Shown here: positions 45,991 through 57,167 of the stretch, one piece after another
How positions within the stretch are numbered: the first letter of the stretch is position 1
Layout of the letters: each line of letters starts with the position of its first letter
Source of the DNA: Callorhinus ursinus
Taxonomy: Eukaryota; Chordata; Mammalia; Carnivora; Otariidae
Assembly: GCF_003265705.1 (NCBI RefSeq)
Contig: NW_020312966.1
Coordinates: 24,362,550-24,426,549, forward strand
Direction of reading: 5' to 3'
DNA: 64,000 nucleotides
Notes under the pieces: generated by a model
The model's database searches: none
What the model saw: only the letters and a program-made list of their open reading frames with translations
Told to the model about the DNA's origin: nothing
Made by a program: the position numbers and the translations under genes

Positions 45991-47044
45991 TACTGTTCTC
46001 ATGCCTTTTGACACAACACATCACCTTGCCAAAGTAGGAGTAAAATCAGATGGCTAAAAGTAGTATTTCTCCGTAGAGCAACAATGATATTAACAGAGAA
46101 GGAGGGGGTGTACATAACTAAAAGTGTAACAAAGGATTGAATACAACCTTAGGTGATCATCTGAAAGAAAGCAGGAAATTGGGCAGGGTTTTAAATTACT
46201 GTTTTTTCTCATTTTTAGAATATCTTGGCTGCCTGATGGCTACCTAGTTGTACTAACTCAAAGTCAGTGTGAATTACTGGTCAATTTCCTGTCTATCAGA
46301 AGTTCAGTTGGCTGGCTAATGGAGTTCCTTGCTATATAGCCAAGGGAAGCAGAGGGCTACAAGAAAGTGAACAGTTTCTAATAAGCTTATTGTTTCTTGG
46401 AGAAAGGAGATGGTTGTTCCAAGACCTCCAGACTGCCTCTGTTCAAGTGAGCCAGAATTCAGGTTCAAAAGCCTCAGTGTCAGCTTACCTTGCTTCTAGA
46501 AAAGATACGGCAGAGCAAAACCGGGGAACAGAGTTGGGGGCTGAGGGGTGAGTAGGAGGACTAGGGTTCTCTCATAGGGCTTCGAGAATGGGCTCAAACA
46601 GATTCCCAGACACAGACAGCTATTTCTCAAGATAATCTGGATATGGAAATATAGGTATTTACTGAATAAATTCATCCATATGGGAATGATTAAGATGCTT
46701 TGGGGCATAGATGATTCCAGTACAATCTCAAGAGTTCAGGTAAAGAGGCCAACTGTGTTTCCATTTGCAGTCCAAAACATCCACACTTTTCTCTAGTAAC
46801 AAATAGTGATGTCTCACAAGAAATCTTATCCTTTGGGGAGAGCCCCACAGCCTGAACTGACAAGCAACTGAGCAACACTATGCTCATTTTTATGAAACCA
46901 TGTGATGAGATTGAACAAAGGAGCAAGAACCTACTAGATGAGCCTCACTGCTGATAAGACGTCAAGGGCTCAGCATCTGTAAATGGTAGCTATTACTGTT
47001 GTTGTGACTTCTCATCTAACTAGATGTTTTTGAAGCAGACTTGA

Positions 47045-47660
47045 TTTTTCAGAGTAGTTTTTGGTTCGCTGCAAAATCAAGTGGAAGGTCCAGAGATTTC
47101 CTGTACCCTTCCTGCCCCACATCAGCAGAGCCTCTCCTGTTACCAATATCCGTCACCAGAGGGGTACCTCTGTTACAACGGATGGACCTACCTGGACACA
47201 TCATTGTCACCCAACGTCCGCAGTTTGCCGCAGAGTTCACACTTGGCGTTTTACATTCCGAAGGTTTGCATGAACAGCCACTAGGAGCTGAGGATGGCGC
47301 CTGGCTGGCAGCTATTTTTCCAGAAACAGAGACCTTGGTCCTATAATGTATCTGCCATTATAATATCCCACTGGCCTAAAAATCCTCTGTGCTCCCCCCT
47401 CTCCCCTCGGTCCCTGAAACCACTGATCCTTTTACTGTCTGCATAGTTTTACTTTTCCAGAATGTCATACAGTTGGAATCATACAGCATGGAGCCTTTTC
47501 AGATTGGCTTCTCTCACTTTGTAATATGCATTTGAGGTTTCTTCCATGTCTTTTCATGGTTTGATAGCTCATTTCTTTTTAGCACTGAATAATATTCCAT
47601 TGACTGGATGGACCACAGTTTATTTCTCCAATCATGTCTGAAGAACATCTTGGTTGGTAG
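47045..47660 (-). mobile_element. Antisense L1 3' end with a foreign 75-bp insert
   Basis: Antisense L1M 3' landmarks run from AGTAGTTTTTGGTTCGCTGC to AATAATATTCCATTGACTGG. The insert at 47272-47346 is not L1: it is a 72/75 match to the LTR segment at 48385-48459. Confidence 0.82.
47272..47346 (+). other. 75-bp templated patch copied from 1.1 kb downstream
   Basis: The segment starts GAACAGCCACTAGGAGCTGA and ends GTCCTATAA. It matches 48385-48459 in the same orientation with three substitutions and no gaps. The downstream copy lies within a longer LTR-like element, so it is the probable source. Short shared bases (ACA on the left, TATAA on the right) sit at the junctions with L1. Confidence 0.85.
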
Positions 47661-47920
47661 ATTTTTTATTTAGAGAGTTTGAAAAAATAACAAGAACTGC
47701 TACCTTCTCTTTTATCTTGGCTTATTCCTTACTCCCACGTCAAAGCCACCTTCTAGAAACTGTTTCTGATATCAGGTTCCAGAAGTGATAAGCAAAATAA
47801 AGGTTAATTTTGTGTACATAGATATTAGTCAAGAAGAAAAAGAGTGTGAAAAATACTTACATTCACTAATAAAGTATTTGCTATCCTTACTTGATTTTGT
47901 GATGTATCGATATGTTAAAA

Positions 47921-47968
47921 ATACACACACACACAACACGCACACACACACACACACATACACACACC
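47921..47968 (+). repeat. (AC)n microsatellite
   Basis: About 22 CA units with two interruptions, followed by an AAAAC-rich run at 47990-48012. Confidence 0.93.
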
Positions 47969-48109
47969 CTAAAGTTCAAGGGAGCAAAGCAAAACAAAAC
48001 AAAACAAAAACAAGTATAGCCCCATCAGTCAGCAACCATGACACAATAATTTGCTGAAATTTCCTCTTAATTGTTTTTTTCTAAGTTTTATGCCAACTTT
48101 ATTATGGTA

Positions 48110-48540
48110 GCAGAATTCTAAAATCAGCCCCCATAACCCCTGCCTTGACTACTCCCTCCTGTACTACGTGGAAGGACCTGTGAATCAGATGGGACATCAC
48201 TACCATGATCAGATTATGTTATGCAGCATAGTTAACTTTAAGAAAGCGACCCCTATATTGGGTGGGCCTGACCTAATTGGGGCAACCCTTACAGGCAAAG
48301 GAGACTTGAAACACAAGAGGGATTTGATGGAAGAGAGGCTTTTGCTGGCACTGAAATGGAGAAGGGCCATGTGCCAAGGAATGAGAACAGCCACTAGGAG
48401 CTGAGGATGGGGCCTGGCTGACAGCTATTTTTCCAGAAACAGAGACCTTAGTCCTATAAGGAACTAAATTCTGTCAGCATCCTCAGTGCTTGGAAGCAGA
48501 TTCTTCCCAAGAACCTCCAGAAATGAAAATTCCTGGTAAT
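48110..48540 (+). mobile_element. MaLR-like LTR fragment
   Basis: It resembles the old LTR family with GTGAATCAGATGGGACATCA, TTAGGTTATGTTAT-like and GGGCCATGTGCCAAGGAATG segments. It contains the 75-bp segment (48385-48459) that is also found at 47272-47346. Confidence 0.6.
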
Positions 48541-48639
48541 ATATTTTAAAATTCTGATAACTCTTTCGTCTTCTTTGATTTCTAAAATAGAATCCCCAGG
48601 GATTCTTTAGTTTTCGTGGATGCTATGATTTTTTTAAAT

Positions 48640-49440
48640 CTGTCTCATGATGTAATTGTAGATTTTTTTCATCAATCTTATTGTGGCATAACCTACGGAC
48701 AATAAACCATATGCATCCATTTCAGGCGCACAGTTCAGTGAAGTTTGACGAGTGTGTGCACTCTGTTCCTCCAGCCATAGTCAAGATATCAAACATTTCC
48801 ATCACTCCAAATTGTTCCATGTGCCTCTTCCCAAACACCTCCCAGCTCCAGTTGCCAGGTAACAGCTGATCTGCTTTTTGTCACTATGGATCAGGTTTGT
48901 CTTTCCTAGAGTTTTATGCAAATGGTATCAGTCAGTATATAGTCCTGTGTTAATTCTGCTGCTCAACAGGTTTCTGAGATTCATCCGTATTGTTGCATGT
49001 ACCATTATTTCATTGCTTTGTGCTGCTGAGTACTATTCCACAGTATGAACATGCTACATTTGTTTATTCTTCTATTGTATACATTTTGTTTTATTTCAGT
49101 TTTGGGATGTTATGAATAAAGACACTATAGACATTCTTGTGTAAATCTTTGTGGGGACATATATTTTTATTTCCCTTAGGTAAACATATAGGAGTGAGTT
49201 GCAAGGTTGTATTCCCAGCATATGGTTAGCTTTGTAAGGAACTGCCAAAGTATTTTCCAAAGTAATTGTATAATTTTCCATTCCTACTAACAATGTATGA
49301 GCATTTAAGTTACTTTGTCTTCACCAACACTTAGTATTTTCAATGTTTTTTATTGAAATTAGTGGATGTGAAGGTTCTCAATATGGTTTTAATTACCATT
49401 TCTATGATGGTCAGGTTTTATTGACTTTTAAAAATTATTT
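48640..49440 (-). mobile_element. Old antisense L1 fragment
   Basis: Antisense L1M blocks are present: CACAGTTCAGTGAAGTTTGA, GAATAAAGACACTATAGACA, GGTAAACATATAGGAGTGAG and TTTTAATTACCATTTCTATG. A SINE follows at 49445. Confidence 0.75.
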
Positions 49441-49444
49441 GTCC

Positions 49445-49629
49445 GGGGTGCCTGGATGGTGCAGTGGGTTGGGCGTCTGACTCTTGGTTTCAGCTCAGGC
49501 CTTGATAACATCATGAGCTTGAGCCTCGCATCAGGCTCTGCACTCAGCACAGAGTCTGCCTGAGGCTCTCCCTCTCTCCCTCTCCCCACTCCCGCTCTCT
49601 CTCTCTCAAGTAAGTAAATAAATCTTTGA
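49445..49629 (+). mobile_element. CAN-SINE, variant head
   Basis: The head reads GGGGTGCCTGGATGGTGCAG, an uncommon variant. The AAAATTATTTGTCC duplication is at 49431-49444 and 49630-49643. It is inserted at the edge of an old L1. Confidence 0.93.
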
Positions 49630-49735
49630 AAAATTATTTGTCCATTTTCAATTTCATTGATTTCTGCTCTGATCTGTATTATTTTCTACTTACTTTGGAC
49701 TTCATTTTCTCTCTCTCTTTTTTTCTTTTCTACAG

Positions 49736-49785
49736 CTTCTTCTTCTTCTTCTTCTTCTTCTTCTTCTTCTTCTTCTTCTTCTTCT
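49736..49785 (+). repeat. (CTT)n / (GAA)n triplet array
   Basis: Nearly 17 perfect CTT units, GAA on the minus strand, directly at the tail of an antisense SINE. Confidence 0.97.
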
Positions 49786-49871
49786 AGTAGGTTCTAAGCC
49801 CAATGTGGGGCTCAAACTCAAGACCCAAAATCAAGACTTGCGTGCTCTGCTGATGAGCTAGCCAGGCACCA
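49786..49871 (-). mobile_element. Short SINE whose tail is a (TTC)n array
   Basis: Antisense short type (AGCCCAATGTGGGGCTCAAA ... GAGCTAGCCAGGCACC). Its 3' tail side is replaced by the (CTT)n microsatellite at 49736-49785. Confidence 0.88.
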
Positions 49872-51534
49872 CTTTCTTTTATAGCTTCTTAAAGTCTTCA
49901 CTAAATGCCCAGGATGAGAACACTCAAATCCCTGCTTGAACTGGTCTGAAAGCTCAATATCTCTTTGCCCTTCATGAGTTCTAGGAATAGCTAGCTGGGT
50001 TTACAATACCCCAGTTGTCTGTTGCCTGCCCTTGCAGAGTTTCACCCTATTTGTGTCTGACCTAGTACTCAGCCAAGACTTGAGGGATTTCCTCTGCTGA
50101 TATCTGGAGCCTTCTTCAGCCCAGCTTCCCTCTCCTTAGAATTCTACCTTGCAATACCCAGCTGTCTCTGCCTCTCTAAACTTTACCTTGGCTGGCCTTC
50201 CTGCAGGATCCCCCTCTTTGCACCCATGATCCAGCTCTTCCCAGGCAGAAAATGGGCCATCATAGCGGTCTCTTTCCTTGTTTCCTTTCTCTCCAGGATC
50301 CCACTCCTGTCCTATCTCATGTCCAATATCCGAAAAATAGTAGTTTCTTGTATTTTGTACAATTTTCTACTTTTTGATGGGAAAGAATGTCTAATTCTTC
50401 TTCCGTCCTGACCAGAAGCAGAACTTTCCTCACTACAGAGTCTTCCGAGCTCTCCTGCGTTCCTTGTTAGGGTCTCTTGCTTTTACGGTAGAGGCTTTCC
50501 TCAAATATCAGTGTTCCTTAGGTGTCCATATTTAACAATGAGGCATAACAAAGCTGATCTGAAGCTCTATGTGAATGGGCAGGGCTGATCTACTGACGGG
50601 GCTCAATTTAGGGTGATAGATGGGGATCTGACTTTTCCAGTGCCAAAGCCCCATGTATCAGTAATCCAGGTTTTCTTTCTTTTTTAAAACATTTATTTAT
50701 TTATTTTAGAGAGAGAGAAAGAGCAGAAGGGCCAGAGGAAGAGGGAGAATCTCAAGCTGACTTAGTGCTGAGCATGGAGCCCAACGTGGGGCTCGATCTC
50801 ACGACCCTGAGCTCATGAGCTGAGCCGAAGCCAAGAGTCTGATGCGAAACTGACTGCGCCACCCAGGCGCCCCCACAGGGTTTTCTTTTAAAGTTACTTG
50901 ATAACCTGGGAGACAGATTCTCTAGTCCTCTATCTGAAATTATAAGCCTTGCTGTTAGACTTTCGAGAAGCAAGCCGAGAAAGAAGTTGTGGGGTGGGGG
51001 GTTACACTTAGGAGGCAGATTGTCTCTAAATGTCCCTCTTTTCAGTGTGGTATGACTTCTGACTTTTCCCCTCTGCTGTTCCAAGACTCAGTCCTTTTGA
51101 TTCAATCTCTCCAAAGAGTAAACCTCCAGTCTTGGGCAGCTGTGGGTGGGTGGGGGGAGTGGCTTTTGGGGGTGGCTTTTGGGGGTGGTAGGTGATCAGC
51201 TGTGTAAGGTGGAGGTGGGAATCTGAGCGTCAAACGCTTCCTTTTTAAAGTGTTTATCACCCCTCCTGGGTTTTCTTGCTCTCTCATTCTGCACTTCTGC
51301 ATTCAGAGATAATTTGTCTCTGGTTCCTGAGATTTTTCCTGGGTTCTGCTATAGAAATTAGCTTACTTTTTATTTGCTTTCTCTCTGCTGGTTTAGAATT
51401 TGTCTTTCTTTGATCTGTTAAGTCAGTTACCATTCCTCCACCGGCTTCTCCAGTTTCCAAAATGTTGACTTTTCTTACTTGCTACCACCTCCTATTTTTT
51501 GGCCCTTGTGGTTTTATGCATTTTGATGTAAATT
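49872..51534. other. Possible old LINE-like sequence and unassigned DNA
   Basis: 49880-50440 (CAGGCAGAAAATGGGCCATC, CTCATGTCCAATATCCGAAA) and 51300-51534 (GGCTTCTCCAGTTTCCAAAA) resemble one dispersed old repeat, broken by the SINE at 50681. A G-rich run lies at 51140-51190. The family is uncertain. Confidence 0.4.
50681..50873 (-). mobile_element. CAN-SINE
   Basis: Antisense full-length. The flanks are CCAGGTTTTCTTT on the left and CACAGGGTTTTCTTT on the right. Confidence 0.93.
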
Positions 51535-51641
51535 TGTAGACTATTTTTAAGAGCAGTTTCAGATTTACAGAAAAAGGGAGCAGAAAGTACAGAGTTTCCA
51601 TATACCCCCTGCAAAGGAGAAAAATGGCTTTCCTCCTTTTT

Positions 51642-52020
51642 ATTAAGGATTTATTTATTTAGGGGCGCCTGGGTGGCTCTGTCAGTTAAGTGTCTGCCTT
51701 CAGCTCAGGTCACGATCCCCAGATCTTGGGTTCGAGCCCCGAGTCAGATTCCCTGCTCAGCAGGGAGTCTGCTTCTCCTTCTTTCTCTGCCCCTCCCCCC
51801 ACTTGTGCACACACACACTCTCTCTATACATTTATTTGAGAGAGAGAGAGAGAGAGCATGAGTGGGAGGGGCAGAGGGAGAGGAGAGAGAATCTCAGGCC
51901 GACTCAGGGCTGAGGGTGGAGCCTCACATGGGGCTCGATCTCATGACCCTGAGATCAGGACCTGCTCTGAAACCATGAGTCAGACTCTTAAGCTTAACCG
52001 ATTGCACCACCCAGGCACCC
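51642..52020 (-). mobile_element. CAN-SINE interrupted by a second SINE
   Basis: The antisense body is at 51827-52020 and the remnant of its tail at 51642-51660. With the sense SINE inside it, this makes a tail-to-tail inverted repeat. Both lie within the LTR 51610-52990. Confidence 0.86.
51661..51826 (+). mobile_element. CAN-SINE nested in another SINE's tail
   Basis: The sense copy starts GGGGCGCCTGGGTGGCTC and ends in CACACACACTCTCTCTATA. It lies inside the TTTAT-rich tail of the antisense SINE 51642-52020; ATTTATTTA-like bases flank it. Confidence 0.9.
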
Positions 52021-53138
52021 CGTTCCTCTTTCTGTATGGGAAAAACCCAGTTCTTCTCTCCTGCATCTTTCTTTCCTGTGTTTCTTTTTTATTTTTACAG
52101 AGAACATTTCACTTCTGACATTTCCGGTCACTGAATGTATGGAAGTTTTTCCCCACAACGAGCAATTCTCTGTGACATCGGCTGGGTGTCCCACAGTGTA
52201 GTTTCATTCTGACCTATCTACCTGGAGATAGTTTGGATATGCCACAGGTTAAGGGCTCAGTCCCATTGGACTGTTCCCATCCCACTTAAGAAGCCAATCA
52301 CTAGGAAGTCTCTAGGTCACCCACAACTTCTGTCCGATTTGGCTACAAATCAGAGGTTCCCATGATCCCCTTCTCAGGTTCCAATAATTTGCTGGAGCAT
52401 CTCACAGAACTCTCCCAGAAACATATTAACTAGTTTATTAAAGGGTGTGATAAAGGGCACAGAGGAACATCCAGGTGAAGAGATACATGGGGTGAAGTCT
52501 GCGAGGCTCCTAAGAGCAGGAGCTTCTGTCCTTATGTGGTTGGGTTGGGTCACTCTCCTGGTGTGGATGTGTTCACCAATGTGGAAGCTTTCTAAACTCC
52601 ATACTATGGGGATTTTATGGCAGCTTCCTCACGTAGGCACCATCAATTATTAACTCCATTTCCAGTCCCTCTTCCCTTTCTGGAGGATGGGGGTGGGGCT
52701 GAAAATTCCAAGCTTCTAAGCAGGGTGGGTCTTTAGGTGGCCAGCCCCACGCAGGAGCCACCAGGAACCCGCCCAGAGTCGCCTCATTAGAACAAAAGAT
52801 GCTCCTAGTGCTGTTAACACTCAGGAATTTGTAAGGGTTTTAGGAGCTCCAGGTGAGGGACAGGGTCAAAGACTAAGTATTAGAACAATAGATGCTCCCG
52901 GTGTTATCACTTAGGAAATTACAAGGGTTTTAGGAGTTCTGTGCCAAGAGCTGGGGGCAGAGACCAATGTACATATTTTCTATTATCTCACCCCCCCTCA
53001 GCCTCCACCCACCATAATTTCCCTTCTTGTTAACATCTCACATGAGTTTGGTACATTTGTTACAATTGATGAGACAATATTGATACAATACGATTAATTG
53101 AAGTCCATAGTTTACATTAGGGACTCCATGGCTTTTTT

Positions 53139-53160
53139 TCTCTCTCTCTCTCTCTCTTCC
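53139..53160 (+). repeat. (TC)n microsatellite
   Basis: Short TC run next to the end of an L1 fragment. A similar run is at 54971-54999. Confidence 0.88.
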
Positions 53161-53699
53161 ACTCTATTGGGAAGAACAGCATTATATAAATGTAAATATT
53201 AAATCCGTTGTGTTCAACAGAAAGTCCGCTGGATAGCCTTTTGGCTACTCCCATTCTGGAGTTATCTGCATTCCGCTTACCCCCTTTTTCCAATTCCTAT
53301 TCACGCTTCAGCCCACTGCAATTTATCTTATTCCCTCATCAGTCTACTGAAATTGATCTCTCCAAAGAAAACAATTCTTTCCTTACTGCTCACTTCAGGC
53401 AATACCCGTTATTCCTCATCACATTTGACTTTTCAGCAGCACAGGACACTGGGAACACCTTCCCCTTTCTTGAAGTATTATTTTGTCATGTCTTCCCAGC
53501 TTGACGTCCTCTTTCTCTGGTTTCTGGCTGTTTCTCTGTGCTGGTTGGTACTTCACTGGTTCTGTAGTAGGACCTTTTCTAAGACGTTCCCACTGATCCC
53601 TGCCCTTGATATTCACATTGTGCAGTCACCTCCCTCACCGACCTGGGTTGATCCACTGATCCCTGTGACCAGCAGAATACAGCAGGAGTGAGGCATGTC
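53161..53699. other. Unassigned intergenic sequence
   Basis: Pyrimidine-rich; no repeat or gene recognised. 54092-54559 and 55111-56258 (apart from the MIR at 55415) are similar. Confidence 0.5.
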
Positions 53700-54091
53700 A
53701 TTCCGAGAATAAGTTATCAAGGGCACTGCATTTTCTGTCTCAGCTTGTCTTCCCACCCCCGGGCCCCCCACCCCCCATCACTCACGCTGGAGAAAGCCAG
53801 GTGCTCCTCCTGAGGATGCCTAAGCAGCCCTGAGTGTCCTAAGGAACTAAGGCTTCAGCCAAAAACCAGTGAGGATCCGAGATCTGCCAACACTCTGTGA
53901 AGCCCAATGAAGGCTTCAGTGGACCTTCAGCTACACCTGGCCGCGGACCTCAAGCGCATGAGAGACTCTGAGCCAGAACCACCCAGCTAAGCTGCTCCCA
54001 AATTCCTGACACACAGAATCTTCGATGTAGTAAATGTCTGAGCCTCCAGGTCTTGGGGTGGTTTGTTACACAGCAATAGATAACTTATACA
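53700..54091 (+). mobile_element. MaLR LTR of MLT1 type
   Basis: Segments AGCCAGAACCACCCAGCTAA and GGGGTGGTTTGTTACACAGC with an ending ATAGATAACTTATACA match the 3' half of MLT1-type LTRs. The 5' half is more diverged. Confidence 0.75.
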
Positions 54092-54559
54092 GTCTCCCTT
54101 GCAGCTCTACTTTTTCTGGTGGCCTATAATTCTTCAGAGTTCAAGTTCTTTCCTCCTCACAGTCCAACTTTCCTTGTTAGATCTCACTCACTTCCTGAGA
54201 TGAATTTGCTCTATGATAACCACGGTCATCTAATCAGACAAGTTAGATTTTCATACAAAATTCTATGACTTCAGATACCATATGTTGATGAATCTTGAAT
54301 CTACATGTCAGACCTTCTCCTGAACTTCAGACTTCCCTATCCAGCCACCTGATGACCATCTTGCCTCAGAGGCTCTGTGGGCACCTCATGCTCTTCAGAT
54401 CAAACCTAAACCCCTCATCTTGATTCACCACATATGCCCTCCTCAGTGCTTGCTTTTCCAGTCAGTGACAGCCTGCTCCTCCCCACTCACCAACCTAGAA
54501 CCCAGGGCCTCACCTCCTCTCCCTTCCTCCCTCCATCCGCTGTTCTCCGATCTGACCAG

Positions 54560-54967
54560 CGCTTTGCATTTACCTTGGCTCAGGCTACTATTGTTTTTGT
54601 TGGTTTTTCCCCCTCTCATTTATTGCAACAGCTTCCTAATTTCTCTTTCTGCTTTTAGCAGTCTTGCCTACCTTCCCGTCTTTTCTATTATTCCAAGCAG
54701 GTAATCCTTCTAAATAAGAAAATCGGATTGTGGTGCCACCTTACTTAAAATCTCTCAAAAACTTCCCCTTTGCTCTTTGGATAAATCCAAATTCATTTGG
54801 TAGTTCCTAAGGTCTTGCAGGACCTTCTAGTCCCCCTCCATCTCCACTGATTAAAACTCAATTTATTTCAATTTCTCCATGTTTTATCTTGTTTTCTGGC
54901 CTGTACACATTTTCACTCCCACCTCCCCATCCTCCATTCCGCACCTCGGCATTTGGAGCAATTGCCT

Positions 54968-55000
<33 letters not shown>

Positions 55001-55110
55001 CTGCTTCATCAGGGTTCCATGAAAAATCCGCATAATTCGCCCTTTATATCCTCTGGCAAATAGTAAGTGCTCAACTCACATTTGTTGAGTAAGTTGGTAA
55101 AGGCATCTCT
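54560..55110 (+). repeat. L2 fragment
   Basis: Sense order: ATCTCTCAAAAACTTCCCCT, TCTTGCAGGACCTTCTAGTC, TCGGCATTTGGAGCAATTGC and an AGTAAGTGCTCAACTCACAT end. An embedded (TC)n is at 54971-54999. Confidence 0.65.
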
Positions 55111-55414
55111 CCACGTAGTGCTTTCTTCCCCTTCAGTTCTATGAAGTTCTATGGCACTTACCGAACTCATTATTTGGCCCCTAACGAAACGTTTTGCATT
55201 TACTTTTATGATTTTCTAAAAATGTTCAATTTGGTTAGATTTAATGAATTCACACCTGCCACGGGGCTGACACTGGACTGACTTAATTGCAGGGCAATCG
55301 AAGATCACCTTAATCTTCCTCCTAGAGAGGGAGCATCTTGTGGGCGGGTGGGGGCCAAGCCCTGGCCATCTGCAAACTTCCCACAGAACATAGCCCAAGA
55401 GCCTGGAAAAGGGG

Positions 55415-55565
55415 CGTAGTAAAATGCTTGGCCTGCAAATCTCAAATTCTGGGTTCAACCATTGACTCTTACAAGCTCTGTGACTTTGAGTAAGTCACTC
55501 CTCAAATCTGAACTTATTTCCTCATTGTGATATAAAGACAGAGGAATTACGGTTTCTAACCTGTC
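55415..55565 (-). repeat. MIR fragment
   Basis: Antisense: ATTCTGGGTTCAACCATTGA, CTGTGACTTTGAGTAAGTCA. Confidence 0.7.
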
Positions 55566-56274
55566 AGAGGCTATCAGTTGTCAGATGCACCATTGATTCC
55601 AGAACAGATATTGTACTTGTGTTGGGTGTGGGGTGTGAGAAGCATGATGTTAATTGCCTACGCCAATTATAAAATGCGTTCTGATTTCATTAACATGAAA
55701 ATGAGCAAAAGTGCTTCTTTGAATCAAGGCAATATGATGTCTTTGGAAGTGTTCAGGTGTTCTGAATGTGGAAAACCACTGGGTAACTGTGATTTCCGAT
55801 GATGGCACGCTCAAATAGAGTTTCTGAGTTAATAGCTGAGTTGACTTTTTCCTTCTTGCTCAGTCTCATCTGTGAAGGATTTGCTCTCATTATTATTGAC
55901 AATTTCAAACATACATAAAAGTGAGAGCAATGAGCTCTCATGTACCCATTGTCCAGATGCAACAAAAATCAATACAAGAGCTCGTTTCATCGTTATTCCT
56001 ATGCAGTTCCCCATATAATAGCATTTGTGAATACTTTAAAGGAATATTATCTAATGGTCATTTACCTTGCACTGTCTTCTAATCAGAGATACAATATTTT
56101 TTCCTGGAGGTGTTTGCAAGCTTAGTGTGCATTGTATATTTTTCCAGAAAGGTTTATATTAACCCAGTTGAGAAACAGACATCTCCTTAAGAAGGCCTCT
56201 AGCCAATGATAGTTGCTAAGGGTGGGAAATGGAAATTTTTTTGTTCCTATATATCTGAATATCTTCCAGTTTTA

Positions 56275-56474
56275 TTTTTTAAAAAAATATCTTATTTATT
56301 TATTTGAGAAAGAAAGCGTGAGAGAGAGCATAACCAGGGGAAGGGGCAGAGGGAGAGGAAGAAGCAGACTCCTCACTGAGTGGGGAGCCCAATGCAGGAC
56401 TCCATCCCAGGACTCTGGGATTCATGACCTGAACAGAAGGCAGATGCTGAACCGACTGAGCCACCCAGGCACCC
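56275..56474 (-). mobile_element. CAN-SINE with 16-bp target duplication
   Basis: Antisense full-length. ATATCTTCCAGTTTTA is at 56259-56274 and 56475-56490. Confidence 0.96.
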
Positions 56475-56946
56475 ATATCTTCCAGTTTTAAAACCAGTTC
56501 TCAATGTAGTATGCAAAATCAGAAATTGACTTGGGTAAGTTTATGGGTTTGTTTGTTTGATTGTTGATAGCTTGCTGATTTCTTTTGTGTTTTGTCTCCA
56601 TGGGTTTAATCATTATATGATATGGTTCCAACAATAGTGTATTAGATCATTACAGACATTAGTATTTTTGGCAGATTTTTAAATTCAGAGTGTACTTTCT
56701 CTCCAGAATGCACTACAAAATCTACTATATGGATATGAATGTGTGCCTATGAACCAAAGATAAAAGTCTATGCATAATTTTCTAAAATAATTTTGTTACT
56801 CCATATATATTACATTTTGCAACTGTGTTCAGGTGCAGTACGGATGCTCTGAAAAACCAGTTTTCTCTTTCTTTCTAATACATTTCAGTCTATCAGTGCT
56901 AGTGGTAATGCCCAAACATGGCTATATATAAATATTTACTTAGACA

Positions 56947-57150
56947 GGGGCACCTGGGTGGCTCAGATGGTTAAGCGTCTGCCTTCTGCTCAGGTCATGA
57001 TCCCAGGGTCCTGGGATCGAGTCCCGCATCGGGCTCCCTGCTTGGCGGGGAGCCTGCTTCTCCCCCTCCCTCTGCTTCTCCCCCTGCTCACGTTCTCTCT
57101 CTCTCTCTCTCTCTGTGTCTCGAATGGATAAATAAAAAAATCTTTATAAA
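56947..57150 (+). mobile_element. CAN-SINE
   Basis: Full-length. AAATATTTACTTAGA(C/T)A is repeated at 56930-56946 and 57151-57167. Confidence 0.96.
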
Positions 57151-57167
57151 AAATATTTACTTAGATA

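Larger units (their letters stand above)
44474..47044. other. Intergenic DNA with MIR and L2 scraps
   Basis: 44474-45036, 45270-45589 and 45991-47044 have no recognised content. 45294-45536 is open in one + frame without a recognisable domain. Confidence 0.5.
51610..52990 (-). mobile_element. ERVL-class LTR in an L1, with nested SINEs
   Basis: It interrupts an antisense L1 3' end (51535-51609 and 52991-53130), begins TG (51610) and ends CA (52990), and has C-rich flanks (CCCCC) on both sides. On the minus strand it carries TTTAATAAACTAG near 52437 and CTATCTCCAGGTAGATAG near 52225, features of an old LTR. About 380 bases within it are a nested SINE pair, so the element itself is about 1 kb. 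Part could be internal ERV sequence; no coding domain was recognised. Confidence 0.62.
51535..53130 (-). mobile_element. Antisense L1 3' end, split by an ERVL-type LTR
   Basis: The left piece (51535-51609) has AAGAGCAGTTTCAGATTTAC. The right piece (52991-53130) has TTTGTTACAATTGATGAGAC and AAGTCCATAGTTTACATTAG. These are adjacent in L1, so the intervening 1381 bases are an insertion. Confidence 0.78.
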
